Positions 47,524 through 58,702 of a stretch of DNA of 60,400 bases are shown here, one piece after another (within the stretch, counting starts at the first letter, position 1; every line of letters begins with the position of its first letter). The notes beneath the pieces were generated by a model that worked only from the letters and a program-made list of their open reading frames with translations, was not told the origin of the DNA and did no database searches. The DNA comes from Heliocybe sulcata (lineage: Eukaryota > Basidiomycota > Agaricomycetes > Gloeophyllales > Gloeophyllaceae): positions 1,105,461 to 1,165,860 of the forward strand of contig ML213511.1 of assembly GCA_004369045.1 (NCBI GenBank). Reading direction: 5' to 3'. Made by a program: the position numbers and the translations under genes.

Positions 47524-48940
47524 TCAGTCTTGCTCCTGAAACAGACCGACAATTTCGTCCATAGTTATCGTGTCGGACGGCTCCCAGGCGCGCCTAACAA
47601 TTTCGCGCAAGTTTCTCGGCACACTAAGCTCCTGGAGGCGCCGCAGGAGTCTGTCTCTGTGGGTCGGGAAAAGCAAGCAGGCCGAGCGTACATATGTACC
47701 GGTCAGAAGCTGTACCGAGGGAAGCAATATGTGAGCGACCAAGAGCAGAGCCACTGCGTTGCACGTGCCTACCTCGTAGCATACAGCTCCGAACATGCGG
47801 ACGTCAAGTCGGAGACCTTCCTCTGTTTCTTCATCCGCAGCGACAGCAATCGTCGGGATGATAGATGCGTTGCCTAGGTCGCACAGCACAGGATGGCCAT
47901 GACCGTCGAGCAGTATGTTCCGCTGTGTGGCTATTAGCGGAGGGTACCTTAGGCAGTGTGGAGGAGCAGCTCACTAAAGCGACGTCATTATGGGCAACGC
48001 CGCGACCATGCAGATCACGCAGAGCTTCGGCAACTTGCAGTATCTGAGTCAGATTGGGTAAGGCCACGAGGACTCCAGCAAGAGGAGACGATTCAGCATA
48101 CCATATCCCGGACAGCTTCAGTAGTTTTGCTTTTCGAATTGATCCAATCCAAGAGGGATCCACCGCCCAACCAAGGCATCACAATGTTCAGCACGGACAA
48201 GCGGTCAAGAGGCTGAGTGTAGAAGACACCAATGAAAGGCACGACAAAGCTACAGCCCTGGAGATGTACCAAGAACAGAGCTTCCCGTATCGCTCGCTAT
48301 CAATGGGTGAAAGGACCTCTGAGAATGATTCGTGGACTATACTCACGGCTTCTCCGTCTTCGCGCTTTTTCTCGTCTTCCTGCATGGCGAACCTGCGCTG
48401 CTTTACTGCCAGAGGGGCACCATCCTGGGGAACCCGATAGATGTTGCCGTATGCACCGAGCCGGGACCACCTCAGGCCTTCAAGAGCGACAGGTTCAACA
48501 TACATCCAAGACGGGAGTTGCTCCGCACGAATCTCGGCAGGCTCTCGATGTGTAGGTCTGGAGAGGCTGCTACTGTCGTGCGCAACATCACCAGTGCCTC
48601 CTTGGACCTCATTGTTGGCGTCAACGGTACCGTCCTGTGCGGCCAGTTTCGTTATCACGGAAGAAATGAACGTCCTCCCGGCTATCGTCCGAGCGCCGGA
48701 GAGCTCCCTAGCGTCATCTTCTAAGGGTAGACCGGACTCTAAGACACAGTCCTAAATTGCAAGATTCAGAGATATATAGATGTATGACCCACCTGTCGAC
48801 GGTTCGCGTTGTTCCTTCTCTTCTTGGCGCTTCTCACAGTTCTTCTTTTCTTCAGTCCCCGTCAGAGGCTCGGCACTCCGGCACCAAGGGACACTAACGA
48901 GGCGCTCAGTCGAAGACGAAACGCTCATTGTGCTGCCCAT
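47524..48940 (-). CDS. Divergent protein kinase
   Basis: Exons from MGSTMSVSSSTERL at 48940 join through about six introns to the stop at 47524. The kinase core is readable: a Gly-rich-loop remnant GAYGNIYRV, the ATP-binding Lys in PLAVKQRRF, an alphaC Glu in RAIREALFLVHL, and the hinge region NIVMPWLGGGSLLDWI. The catalytic loop reads HNDVAL then RNILLD (HND replaces HRD, with catalytic Asp and Asn kept), and the metal-binding DLG is in VLCDLGNAS. The C-lobe follows to FQEQD. The core is compact (about 280 residues) and resembles the divergent Ser/Thr or Tyr-like kinases that are multiplied in Agaricomycetes. Its key residues suggest activity; the pathway is unknown. Confidence 0.78.
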
Positions 48941-51156
48941 GGCGAGGGGGTGGGTGAAGAGGTCGACGAGAAGCCCTGGTGGGGGGACACGAAATTATAT
49001 GCCGGCTATTCCATTGCGCCTTGCTGCAGCGCTGCCTCGTGCGTCACCCCATTCAGCGACTAGCATCGGCAGTTTCCTGACTCCGGCTACCCACATCCCA
49101 CAATCTTCGTCGTAAAAGCCATCGCAGACCATGGTTTCCGGTGAACCACAAGGGGTTGGAGGATGAGAGACGAGGCCAAAGGCGCCAGCGTGAACCGTTC
49201 ATAGTTATCTTCCCCAAATGTTATGTCTTCTCCGCATCTGTCAGCTTTTGACAGTTTGGCGCTGGTTCACGCTGTCTGAAAACAAAAATATCTCCGAGTT
49301 GTCGTACCGAATAGCAATGCAAAGCTGTGTTATGCTGACCTGTCACATATAGCTAAGCTTTGAGGTCTTCGACACATGGCAGCATCGTCGATGCTATGTT
49401 TAATGGCCTCGACTCTTCAAAGCAGTTGACCCAGCAACGATGGGTGCACTATAGGAACTATAAGTGTCAGTTAATCCTAGGCACCATCTCGAAAGGCTAT
49501 CCACTGACTTACGACGCTCGGGTCCTCGTAGAAACTGGGCAACTGGTGTAGCTTACCCGCTAACCTAGACGTTCTGTTCATAAGCAGCCGTATAATGAAG
49601 ATATATACCAAGCAAGTTCACAAAACGCGCTGCTCGAAAATCAATTGCAAAGGCGACGCGATTAGACACAGGTCTGACATATCAACCTTATAAATTTAAG
49701 AACCTGATGAACCACACCCAGGAAACCCGGGAGCTTGACATATACGCACTACCCTCCCTAGGGCCTATAGCGTGAACGACGTGAAGCCTCCAGTGGCCTT
49801 CTTACTACCGAGGAAGAAGCTGGGGGCCTCAATGTCTTAACGCCTTCAAGCCAGGAGCGCTAGTGTTGAAGCAAGCCCGGCGTATGAATCAGCCTTTCAT
49901 GCATTCTAGGATTCGAACGAGAAGATTTCTGTCGATGGCGAATGGTAATGGTAAGACGACACGAGTGAACGAACTGGCACCGGTGAAAGCCGGAAAGACT
50001 GTCCCCGCCCGCCTCGCCAACATATTGAGCGACGCATCCACGACCATCTCCGCGCTCAATATCGCCTTTGCCGTCACCACGGTCTCCGACTACACCGCTC
50101 GGAGTGGAAAAGCAGACATAACTACAGCGTCTCTGTCTACCCTCCTGAGCTCTCGGATTACCTTGACATCGACTTTCCCGCCGCTTTCAAAACATCTCTA
50201 CCAAGACCGCCTTCGGAGTTTTCAAAATGCAATCCAACCTTGTCTAGCTACCCTGTTGCGCCCCAGATGTTGAAGGAGCGAAAGATTCGTTGCTCTGGCC
50301 TCGTCTCGGCTCTCTTCGCTCGTTTTCGATTGTTTCGATTGGTTTATCCGTGATGATGGATGCCTTGACCGGTGAATCGCTGCCTTGGTTTGTTTCGTTT
50401 CTCTCCCTTACCTCGTTCTTTCGTACTTATAATGAGCTTAGCGTCCGTGATCTCAATGGACGTATAGCGAGGTGGGCGAGCCGACGATGCGCCTCTTCTG
50501 CGCGTCGGACGCGGTGGTGACGTTGTTTGGTATCAGCAGGCCCAGCGGCTCGTTGTGAAATCGTCGTGCGTCGGGTACTATACGCGCGCTGTTCTTTTCG
50601 CTAAATAGCCGAACAGGTTGTAGATCTCGTTCGTCTTCTTCACGATGCCGTGCCGCTGCTGTATCCACGACTTGTGCTGGCCGGCTTGGGAGGAATTTGT
50701 CAGCGCCACCAGTTCCTCGGTTGGCGGCTAGTTTCACCGCAACGAAGGAAAACTCTGACCCACTCGCAAATAATTAGCCATGGACGTCAGTGTTATAGCG
50801 AAGTGCCATGACAAGGTTGCTTCTGGCATTTCGACGGACTGAAGGTACGCCTTGTTCAAGTCGGTTCGTTCAATGTATCCACTAACTGCACCGACTATTC
50901 TGCAGTCTTTGCTGTATGTGTGTCAGGAGCATCATTGGATCCTGTTAACGCTTGTTCGCAGCTTTGGACCTCGTCGTCTGGGACTGGAAAATGCTCGACA
51001 CGGTTATCCCAGTACTGGAAGGTCCCAGTCATTTCGTGCGCAACATGTCCATCTTATCGGCGACAATTAATAAGGACTCGTTCCCTGTCTTGATCCATTG
51101 GCTATGCCAGAATAGCTTGCGAGAATGAGCTGCTGCATAAACTGCACGAGCATTCT
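48941..51156. other. 2.2 kb without a confident gene
   Basis: A plus-strand open frame at 49863-50273 and a minus-strand one at 50453-50737 have no family resemblance. Another plus frame reads YSVSVYPPELSDYLDIDFPA near 50140. A real but rapidly evolving gene could be hidden here, but I cannot support its exons. No repeats were obvious. Confidence 0.35.
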
Positions 51157-51935
51157 CTACGACCCAGTATCGCCTCCAGTTCTTATCCTGCCATTCTGCT
51201 TGTTCAAGTGCGCGAGGCGTGTTGCTTCGCTAGCGATTGATTCTGATACCGGCTGTCTTGGGTCGCGTCTTTTCTCTTGTGACGTGTTAATTGCGCCCAT
51301 ATCTGCACTTGGAAGAAGTTCTTCGAGGAAGCCGAATATGTATGTACTCCAACGCACCTGAAAGAGCCTTCGCTGCTGAGAATCCTTTCGGTGGTGGATA
51401 ACTCAAGCTAACGTCGTCAATCTGGGACTGGCGGAAAAGTGGATTGCTACCAAGGACCTGCATCCTCTCTCCTTGCGACTGCAGTATCTCGACTTCCTGC
51501 TCAGTGGTGGTCTCTAGGCAGTCAGTCACACTACGCGCGCCGCGTCTCGGGCAGCCTGCTCGAGCTCCTCTTCGCTGGTGCGGAAGAGACCTTCGCGGGG
51601 ATGCTTGGACGCTTCTAGGTCAGCCTGGATAGCTAGAGAACCTAGTGTCGGCTGTCTTCCTTTCCTCTGCCAGCAGCAGTCCCGCTTCCTCTAGCCCCGA
51701 CAGGTCACTCTAGTGCGGCTTAGATAGAAGATATACGCACCATCGCCTAGTTCATGCAAGTTGACAGCAGCTGGCACTTGCTCTGCGACCCCTCACAACG
51801 CACTTACACTTTCAGTTCCACTTTCGTTGTGTTCTTTGAAGTCGCAGGTCAGCCGTTTCGTCTCAAAATGTGCAGCGTCTTGACATGCGGCTTCGTCCAA
51901 GTTGTGAGCATTCGAGGACGGCATGATTTCTTGGA
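51157..51935 (-). CDS. Small hypothetical protein, helical
   Basis: Exons can be partly chained. MPSSNAHNLDEAACQDAAHF (near 51935) is followed, after small exons, by DLEASKHPREGLFRTSEEEL, then TDCLETTTEQEVEILQSQGE. After an intron near 51305-51360 comes DMGAINTSQEKRRDPRQPVS, with the stop at 51157. The composition is charged and helical, with a clear coding look and consensus splice sites. The frame between the second and third pieces (about 51640) is not resolved. The family is not recognised. A coiled-coil trafficking-type protein is possible, but this is only a guess from composition. Confidence 0.45.
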
Positions 51936-52739
51936 CCGAAGAGCAGAAATCATGTCGTCTCCAGAGCAAAGGCATGCGTATGGAGTTGCAGGTCAGGCGG
52001 CCGTGATCTTGACCTCCTTTGAATACCCACGCCTGACGTTTATGTTGATGTGAGCGTAAGGGTCATAACGACGTCAACGCCAAGGATTGTGGGTTGTTCG
52101 AAGGATGATAGGATGACTTGGGAAAACAAGAATTGCACTTTGTCTCAGGTAGGCCGTTGGTGTTAGTATCTTAGTCATTTCTCCCCGTATCATCGGCCTG
52201 AGCAACGTCCTTCGAGCGGGACAATCCAGGATGGGCGAGAAAAAATCTTACGTCTATCCGGACGTAAAGGATCAACAGCAAGATGAATCCGTGGCTTATG
52301 AGAGATATTGATAGGCTGCCTACAAGCATCGGATCCCGTGATACTGATACTGTAAGCTGTTGAGTCTGGAGCGCTTTGACTACTGAGTATCGCGCGCGTT
52401 GCCATTGGACGGCGTTTCTAGTTCCGCTTCAGCGGCCTTTCCGCTCGGCAATCTGACTAAAGAGCGCTGACGTCGACGAGAGCAGCGTTCCATCGCTCCT
52501 CATCTCGTTTCCCCCTCGCCGCTTCTACACACTCGACGGAACCACTTACGTCCAAATGATCACCATATTCGTCGCTTCGCAGGTGCAGGCGGCACAGTGC
52601 TGGAAGCAGCGGAAGGCTTCAAGTCATCAGATGCTGTCATCTGAACTAGTGGAGCTCTCGTGTCTCTTGGACGAACCGCGTATATATACAAGGCGTACCC
52701 CGCTTGGATCCACATCCATTCGCCTTCTTGACGCTCCCT

Positions 52740-54521
52740 ATGACTGGAGAAAGCAAGAACAACCTTTACGCGTCTCTCGGTCCGGCTCCGACTCCGCTGT
52801 GTCCCCAGCGATGGCCTGGTGCTGATCACGAAGCGGAGAAGACTTTGCTATGGTCGCTGAAGGATAATCACGAGAAGTGGCATCTCTACTTCAATGATAA
52901 AGGGTTCCACAAGTGAGCTTTCCCAATGTGAACCATGTGGTCGGTCGATTAACCGAGGCACTTGCCAGTCACGCGACCCACCATCTTCTTGCGAAATACG
53001 CGCTCGGCGCCAGCGGGCCTCTGATTAACGCTGTATACGACGCTGAGGCTAGTTATCAACGGCCAGCCATCAAATCACCGGAGCCTGTCAAAGAGCAGAA
53101 TTTCGTGAACCACTTGGGCAAAGAAGAGTGAGTTCGCGGCGCTTGACCGATTGTGCTCTATACTGACATATATCGCAGATACTACAGTGGCTACCTTGAG
53201 TTCTTCACCTCGATTCTTCTCGAGAAAGGCATCCCTGCGACGCTCGAGGAGTTCATCTTCTCGAACAAGTACAACTACGACCCTCAGGTCAAAGATGACG
53301 ACGAGCAACCTCGGATGCTCAGCAGGTTCCTATCCGGCGTACTTCATCCATGGATACACACTGGCTATGGCGTCGAGTTTGACCTGATCGGGCAAACGGC
53401 TGAAGGTACTTCGCATTGTCGCTGTCAGTACTTCCTTTAGCTGACCATGGTGTAGGCCTTGCCCAGACAGCGGTCCATCGCGCGGGGGGCGACAAGGCTG
53501 TCCCACTGTCGCGCTTCCAGACCCCACCTTCGGGTCTGGCCTCCAGCGCAGTCTCTCGCCTAACCTCTGCTTTGCCCTCCCTTTCTCTCAATTCAACCGG
53601 CCAATCCGCCCAAACGACAGGCGAAACCGCTTTCTCCGTCCTCTCGCGTCTTCTAGCGGACCCCATGTGCATCATTGCAAGTATGGGTCCGACAGCAGGG
53701 AAGAGTCCGGTTGAGATGGAATCGATTGTCGCGGCACTCATCAAGAAGGCATTCGAGCGATGCGGCGATATTGTTCGAAAGGCGGCCGAGGAGTGGTTGC
53801 CCCTGGATGGGCCGGAACCTAGCGAGGCAACATTGAACCACAAAATGGAAGAAATCATTTGGATGAACGTCGCGCTCTACGCAATCTGTGGTTGGACTGA
53901 CGCCAAGCAATTCAATGCGGACTTCTTTTTGTAAGTCACGCTTTCATATCTGTATGTCACGGCTCATTAAGGTTCCCGCCTAGGATGCATCTTGTTACCT
54001 CCGCCCTGTTCTTGCCCAGTCTACTCGCCCCGTCCGTCCTGCCCATGAGCTCCAGACGGCATCTTCTCCAGGCCTACTTCTCCATTTGCGTCTCAACATG
54101 GATCTCGCGCGGTCGGCCTGCGCTTGCCATCCGGGACTTCATGGCCCGCACCGATGCCCACATAACGCCGCCGGGCGTCAAGCCCGATCCCCACAAGGAC
54201 GCCCTCCCGCACGACGACAAGAAGCTGCAAGTCAACGCCAATGCGTGGTTGCCTATCGTCCAGACGACGCTCGTCCACCCTGACGAGCATCTCTGCAAGA
54301 CGCAGCGTGCACTAGCGCATTTCGCTGTCTTGTATGGGGATCGCCCGAAAGAGTACTGGAAGAACGAAGGGGCGCATAACCTGGATGGCCTCGAAGAGCT
54401 GGATGGGACGCTGTTTGCGAGGGCTGCTGCGCTTACGGCGAACAGGCTCGGGTGGATGGTTGAGGGCGAGGAGAAGGGCCACTGGGACTTTGACGGCTTC
54501 TTCGGGGATGAAAGCGCCTAA
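52740..54521 (+). CDS. Questin oxidase-like (AflY/DUF4243) protein
   Basis: About 500 residues from MTGESKNNLYASL. The His-rich alpha-helical family pattern is visible: KWHLYFNDKGFHN, ATHHLLAKYALGASGP, then ILLEKGIPATLEEFIF, SGVLHPWIHTGYGVEFDL, AAALTANRLGWM near the end. Homologues (questin oxidase GedK, AflY) perform Baeyer-Villiger-type ring opening of anthraquinones; many basidiomycete copies have unknown substrates. One junction is odd. After FH-N at 52912 a donor-like GTGAGC starts, but in-frame continuation (cat at 52934, HVVGRL) follows only 20 nt later without an AG acceptor. Either an intron was mostly deleted, giving a frameshift, or the base call is wrong. Other introns look normal. 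An alternative start lies at 52704. Confidence 0.85.
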
Positions 54522-55004
54522 GAGATGCCACAATCTTCATGTTCGCGACAGTCTCTGTATTAATAGTTTCACCCCCGCTCAGCAATGTATTATACCAGTC
54601 TACAAATGGCCAGACCACGGGGATCATCCTGCGGCTCGCGTAGGCCTCAAAGAAATTGCGACGCCTTCAGCTGGTTGAAAGAAATCATCCACACGGTCTG
54701 TCGACGTGCTCGCTGTCGTCGGTGTCAAACGTATAGTCGCTTCTAGTTACCTAGCTTGACACCGTCGAGCTGGTCGTCGTGCTTGGTCGCCCTGCGCCAG
54801 AGGCGAATGAAATTAATTGTTTGGTTGGAGGAGCATCCAGTTCCAGAGGTCTAGAGTTCGTTCAGGCGCACCTAGGTCAAGACAACTGACTAAAAATACT
54901 GCAAGGATATACTATTATATTGTCTACTCCACTCCGAGTGGAATGCTATGTGGCATAAGGGCACGAGTGTACAGATATCCAGAATGCTTGGATGTTGGCA
55001 TCAG
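54522..55004. other. Intergenic between convergent genes
   Basis: This interval is the 3' flank of the questin-oxidase-like gene and of the F-box gene. No additional gene was seen. Confidence 0.4.
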
Positions 55005-56246
55005 TCAGCCTCGGACAGCTCCACGTAGGGACAGCTCCACATAGGGCAACTTCACAAAGAAGGTCATGTCAAACTCCGACCAATCCTCGTACCAGTGAAA
55101 CTGCGTCCCATTATGGTACCAGCCAATGCCTATCGGCTGATGCCAAGGCACCTCAGTGGACCGCCCGCTTGCGTCCCACTGTTGTGCGCAACGGTTGAGT
55201 TCGACGCATTCGCAAAAAGGTAGATACGAGCCATGAATACGCTGAATGATATCCTTAAAGATATCACTTTTGTGTAGTACCCCGTTCTCGGTACGGAGAG
55301 TGATGATGTCCGTGGGATAGATACACAGCGATAGGACTCGTAGGCTTCGCAGTCTTTTCAGCACGTCGCATATATTCAGTACAAGACCCTGTATAAGGAG
55401 CTAGTCAGATATAAGATGCGACAAATCTTGCCACATCGCACTCACTGTGTAATGTTGACCGTATCCCTCACCGCGCTCATGGCGCCCAAAGGGATGTGCT
55501 CCTTCGATCACAGTCACGCTCAGTGCAAGAACCCTGAGGTCTTGGAACGCCAAACACAGCCTGTGGGCAAAGGTGACAGCTTCAGATGGATGTCCGACCT
55601 TGACCTGAACGTCTATGCAGCGCAAGCCCGTGAGACCGAGTAGCGTATTTTGCATATCGCGGTTAAGGTATTCTGTCACGCGTAAGGAATGGATGGGGCA
55701 GGTGCTGAGAAGTTGCTTGGCTCCCACGAAACGGTCGACGGACAACATCGTCAAGTCCTGCCAAGGGCGAGCGCCACGGAACTGATCCATAGCATCAAAG
55801 AGGCCATCAACAAATGCTGTAAGGCGCGGCCTTGGAGTCCTCTTGCCACATACTGGCTTGATAACAACCTCCAGAGATACTACAGAGGTGGCGTTCTCGA
55901 TGAGAGACTGTGAAAACCTCTGCATATCGGCGTGATCGACGATATATAGCGGGGCATGTTCAAAGGTCATGGATAGGTGTCTGATAGACTGCGCAATTTG
56001 GCCCGGGGCGGATATTGTATGCAAGAGTTTCATAGTCTTGCGCAACCTCCGCATGGAGAAATCGAGGCATACGGAGTTGTAGACACGACGTGTTGCCAAA
56101 GAGTGGAACTGCCTGTTAACACGTGTGCAGGTTCGCGCGTCGGCCAGTCTGGTATGGCTCATGACAATGCGCCAGAGTTCCTCTGGAAGGGAGATGGAGA
56201 AGTTCGGCGCGGCGTCGGCCATTTGTGGGAGTAGAATCGTGGACAT
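55005..56246 (-). CDS. F-box protein
   Basis: Exons 56246-55446 and 55388-55005 (57-nt intron) total 1185 nt, 394 residues. An N-terminal F-box-like segment reads ISLPEELWRIVMSHTRLADA then RTCTRVNRQFHSLATRRVY. The remainder is Leu-rich with repeated short strands (IRHLSMTF, LRVLALSV, LRSLRVLSLCIYP), as in the large F-box family of Agaricomycetes. The C-terminal end has FHWYEDWSEFDMTFF. F-box proteins recruit targets to SCF ubiquitin ligases through Skp1; targets are unknown. A start at the in-frame Met nine codons in (MADAAPNF) is also possible. Confidence 0.85.
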
Positions 56247-57017
56247 ACCTGAACTATGGCAAGGTCTTTTATACGCCGAAGGAGAAGCGCCACATGTGAC
56301 CCCTTTGAAATGTGAGGCAAGACGACTGTTGACTCATTGGAAACAAGTGGAAGTGTCTGAAACAAGACGATTCCTTGTAATTCAGGCGCCTCCGAGGACA
56401 TCAAGGCCACTTGAGGGCCAAATAAGGCTATTGGATATTGCGAGTCGCCAGGAGAATCAGTAGACAAGGACAATCCGCAGGTCTCTAGTATATGTCTGGC
56501 GATTATATATGAGCGTGCCGTAGAGTGTACTTGGTCGTGTTACTATCGCCACCGCCACGTACCACAGTAGAATTCCACCGGTGCCGCCTTATAATTACCA
56601 GAAGAGAGCGAAAGTATGCGTGCGCGGACTGCTATGCTTGCTGGCACTGAAGCGAGAGTGGCAGCAAGTGACCGGCGAACAACTGAACAGGCTCACGCCG
56701 ACACTCTTCGCTTGAGCGGGTCCCGTGCGGACTCTCACGCTGTGGCAACGTCGCTCTTCCCTCGACTGTAACATGATCCTCGACTGATGACTGTCGACTG
56801 ATGACTGGAAGGGGCCTGAAGCTGATGTTTGAAGTACTTTGCATGTGACAGAGTGGGTTGCTCGAGAGATGAGCTGAATGTCGTATACATGGGTCGATGC
56901 CAAGTTGTGAGTTGTATAGCCGCGCGTGCTCTGAAGATAACGGAAGTCCGCCCGTATCACCTATGTATGTATCACCAACGCTCGGTATAACAAGACTCTT
57001 TCTCTGTCACCGCCAGG
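56247..57017. other. Intergenic, no gene seen
   Basis: This is the upstream region of the F-box gene (minus) and of the oxidase pseudogene (plus). Open frames on both strands are unsupported. Confidence 0.4.
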
Positions 57018-58217
57018 ATGCCCAAAGTAACCGTGGTCGGCGCAGGAGTGTTCAAGCTGACTATTGCGCTGTCTCTCCCGAGGCACTACGATGTGACCAT
57101 CGTAGCCTGCGACATGCCTGGCGATCTCGACTCCTTGGACTGGGCAAGTCCCTGGTATGTCCTCCGTCCTCAAACCCGCTCTCTTCTCATTCATCCGTGT
57201 TGCAGGGCAGGGGCAGGCTTCGGCGGCGGAGGAACGAAGCCCAACGATGCAGAGGAGCTGGAGATGCTCCAGGCTGCGTTCAGGTACTACTGGACCTGCC
57301 CGGGAGCCACCCAGAGTCGAGCGTAAAGGTATGCATCATGTTTCTCCTAGTGACCGTGACGTAAAAGGGCGCTGTAGAAAATCCGGGATGTATATTTCCG
57401 CGACAACGTAGCTACCGATGCCGATCTGTGGTGGAAAGGCTTCATGCCAGACGTATGTTCCTCTCGTTCACCCCCCGGTCAGCTTCCTCACCGCAAATCC
57501 ATCACAGTACCGCATCATGGACCCATCCGAGCTGCCCCCGCCTCGAACGCCAAAATCGGGATCACCTACACCTCTCTCGTTCTCACGCCCTCCACCTACC
57601 TCACGTACCTCACCTCCCTCTTCCACGCCTCCCCCAACGTCGCCTTCGTCCGCCAAACCATCTCCGACCTCGCGGACCTGCTCCCCCTCTGCTCCGACGT
57701 CCTCGTGAACGCCACCGGCGTCGGCGCAGGCCGCCTCAACTCCATTAACGACCCCCTCGTCGAGCCCGTGCGTGGACAGACAATGGTTATTCGCCGTCCC
57801 GCCATCGACCACATGACCCTTCGCAGTGGCATAGACTACTGCGACGTCATCCTGCGCGGCGACCGCACCGCTGTCATCGGTGGGATCAAGGAGCATGGCA
57901 AGACGTGACTCGCTCGCGTCCCTTCCTTCCCCTCTCCTTCCGTCGGCTCAGCCGCGCGCACCGGTCGCCGGAGGTGGACCCCGAGATCCGCAAGGACATC
58001 GCATTCCGCGCGAACCAGCTCGACCCGCGCCTCCCCGCGACATCATCGGCATCCGGCTCGGCGCAAGGGCGGCATGCGCCTCGAGGCGGAGGTCCTGCAG
58101 CTCGGAACGGACAAGATAGGTGTGCCGGTGGTGCATGCGTATCATGGCTGAGAAGAGCTACTCCCTCTGGCCTCGATGCGTCATTGGAACTGCGGCGAGC
58201 AACTGAATGGCATGCAC
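57018..58217 (+). pseudogene. D-amino-acid oxidase, broken copy
   Basis: The family is clear: an N-terminal VTVVGAG dinucleotide motif, then [15 protein letters not shown] and WASPWAG, RDNVATDADLWWKGFMPD, IGITYTSLVLTPSTYL, NATGVGAG, EPVRGQTMVIRRP and VLQLGTDKIGVPVVHAYHG. D-amino-acid oxidases are FAD enzymes of the peroxisome. The copy is degraded. The third Gly of GxGxxG is Lys (GAGVFKLT, 57054-57056). The frame must shift near 57295 (from FRYYW to SHPESSVK) and again near 58050 between DIIGIRLGAR and GGMRLEAEV. Reading ends in a stop right after HAYHG. Introns are otherwise placed as in intact paralogues. The evidence favours a pseudogene over a novel enzyme. Confidence 0.8.
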
Positions 58218-58702
58218 AGTAAATGTGCGCTGCTACACGCTGAACGGGTTGATGTGATGGCATGGGTCTACATGGGACTTATCCAAGACAACGGTAATCT
58301 GCTTGCCAGTTTATGTACTTGTTGATCTTGAGGTCTATGAGAAAAGAGCGCGGAGGAGCACCGACTCTCCAACGTAATAATAAAGAAGCACATTGCAGCT
58401 CAAAGCTCCTGCAAGCCCTGTCACGGTCACGTGACAAACTCGCGATCAGAGCCGAGGCGTGGGTTTTCGCACGCTTCCTGCCTTTTCTTGTGGCCCACCA
58501 CACGAAGCCATTACTTTCCAACAACGTTGAAGCGCCGAACGTACCAGACTGATGGGAAGCACCCTGAATACCAGCCTCATGACGAGAAGCAGCAGAAACT
58601 CTATAAATTCCTGCACACTCTCGGAATCGGTACGCCCTGCGCCCCCCCTATTATCATCTACCTCCTGACGCTACTGCATACTCAATCGCTTTCAACTATC
58701 CA
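58218..58702. other. Intergenic region upstream of the FunK1 gene
   Basis: A plus frame from about 58530 reads DGKHPEYQPHDEKQQKLYKF up to a donor-like GTACGC at 58630, so a 5' exon of the kinase gene cannot be excluded. No other feature was seen. Confidence 0.4.
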
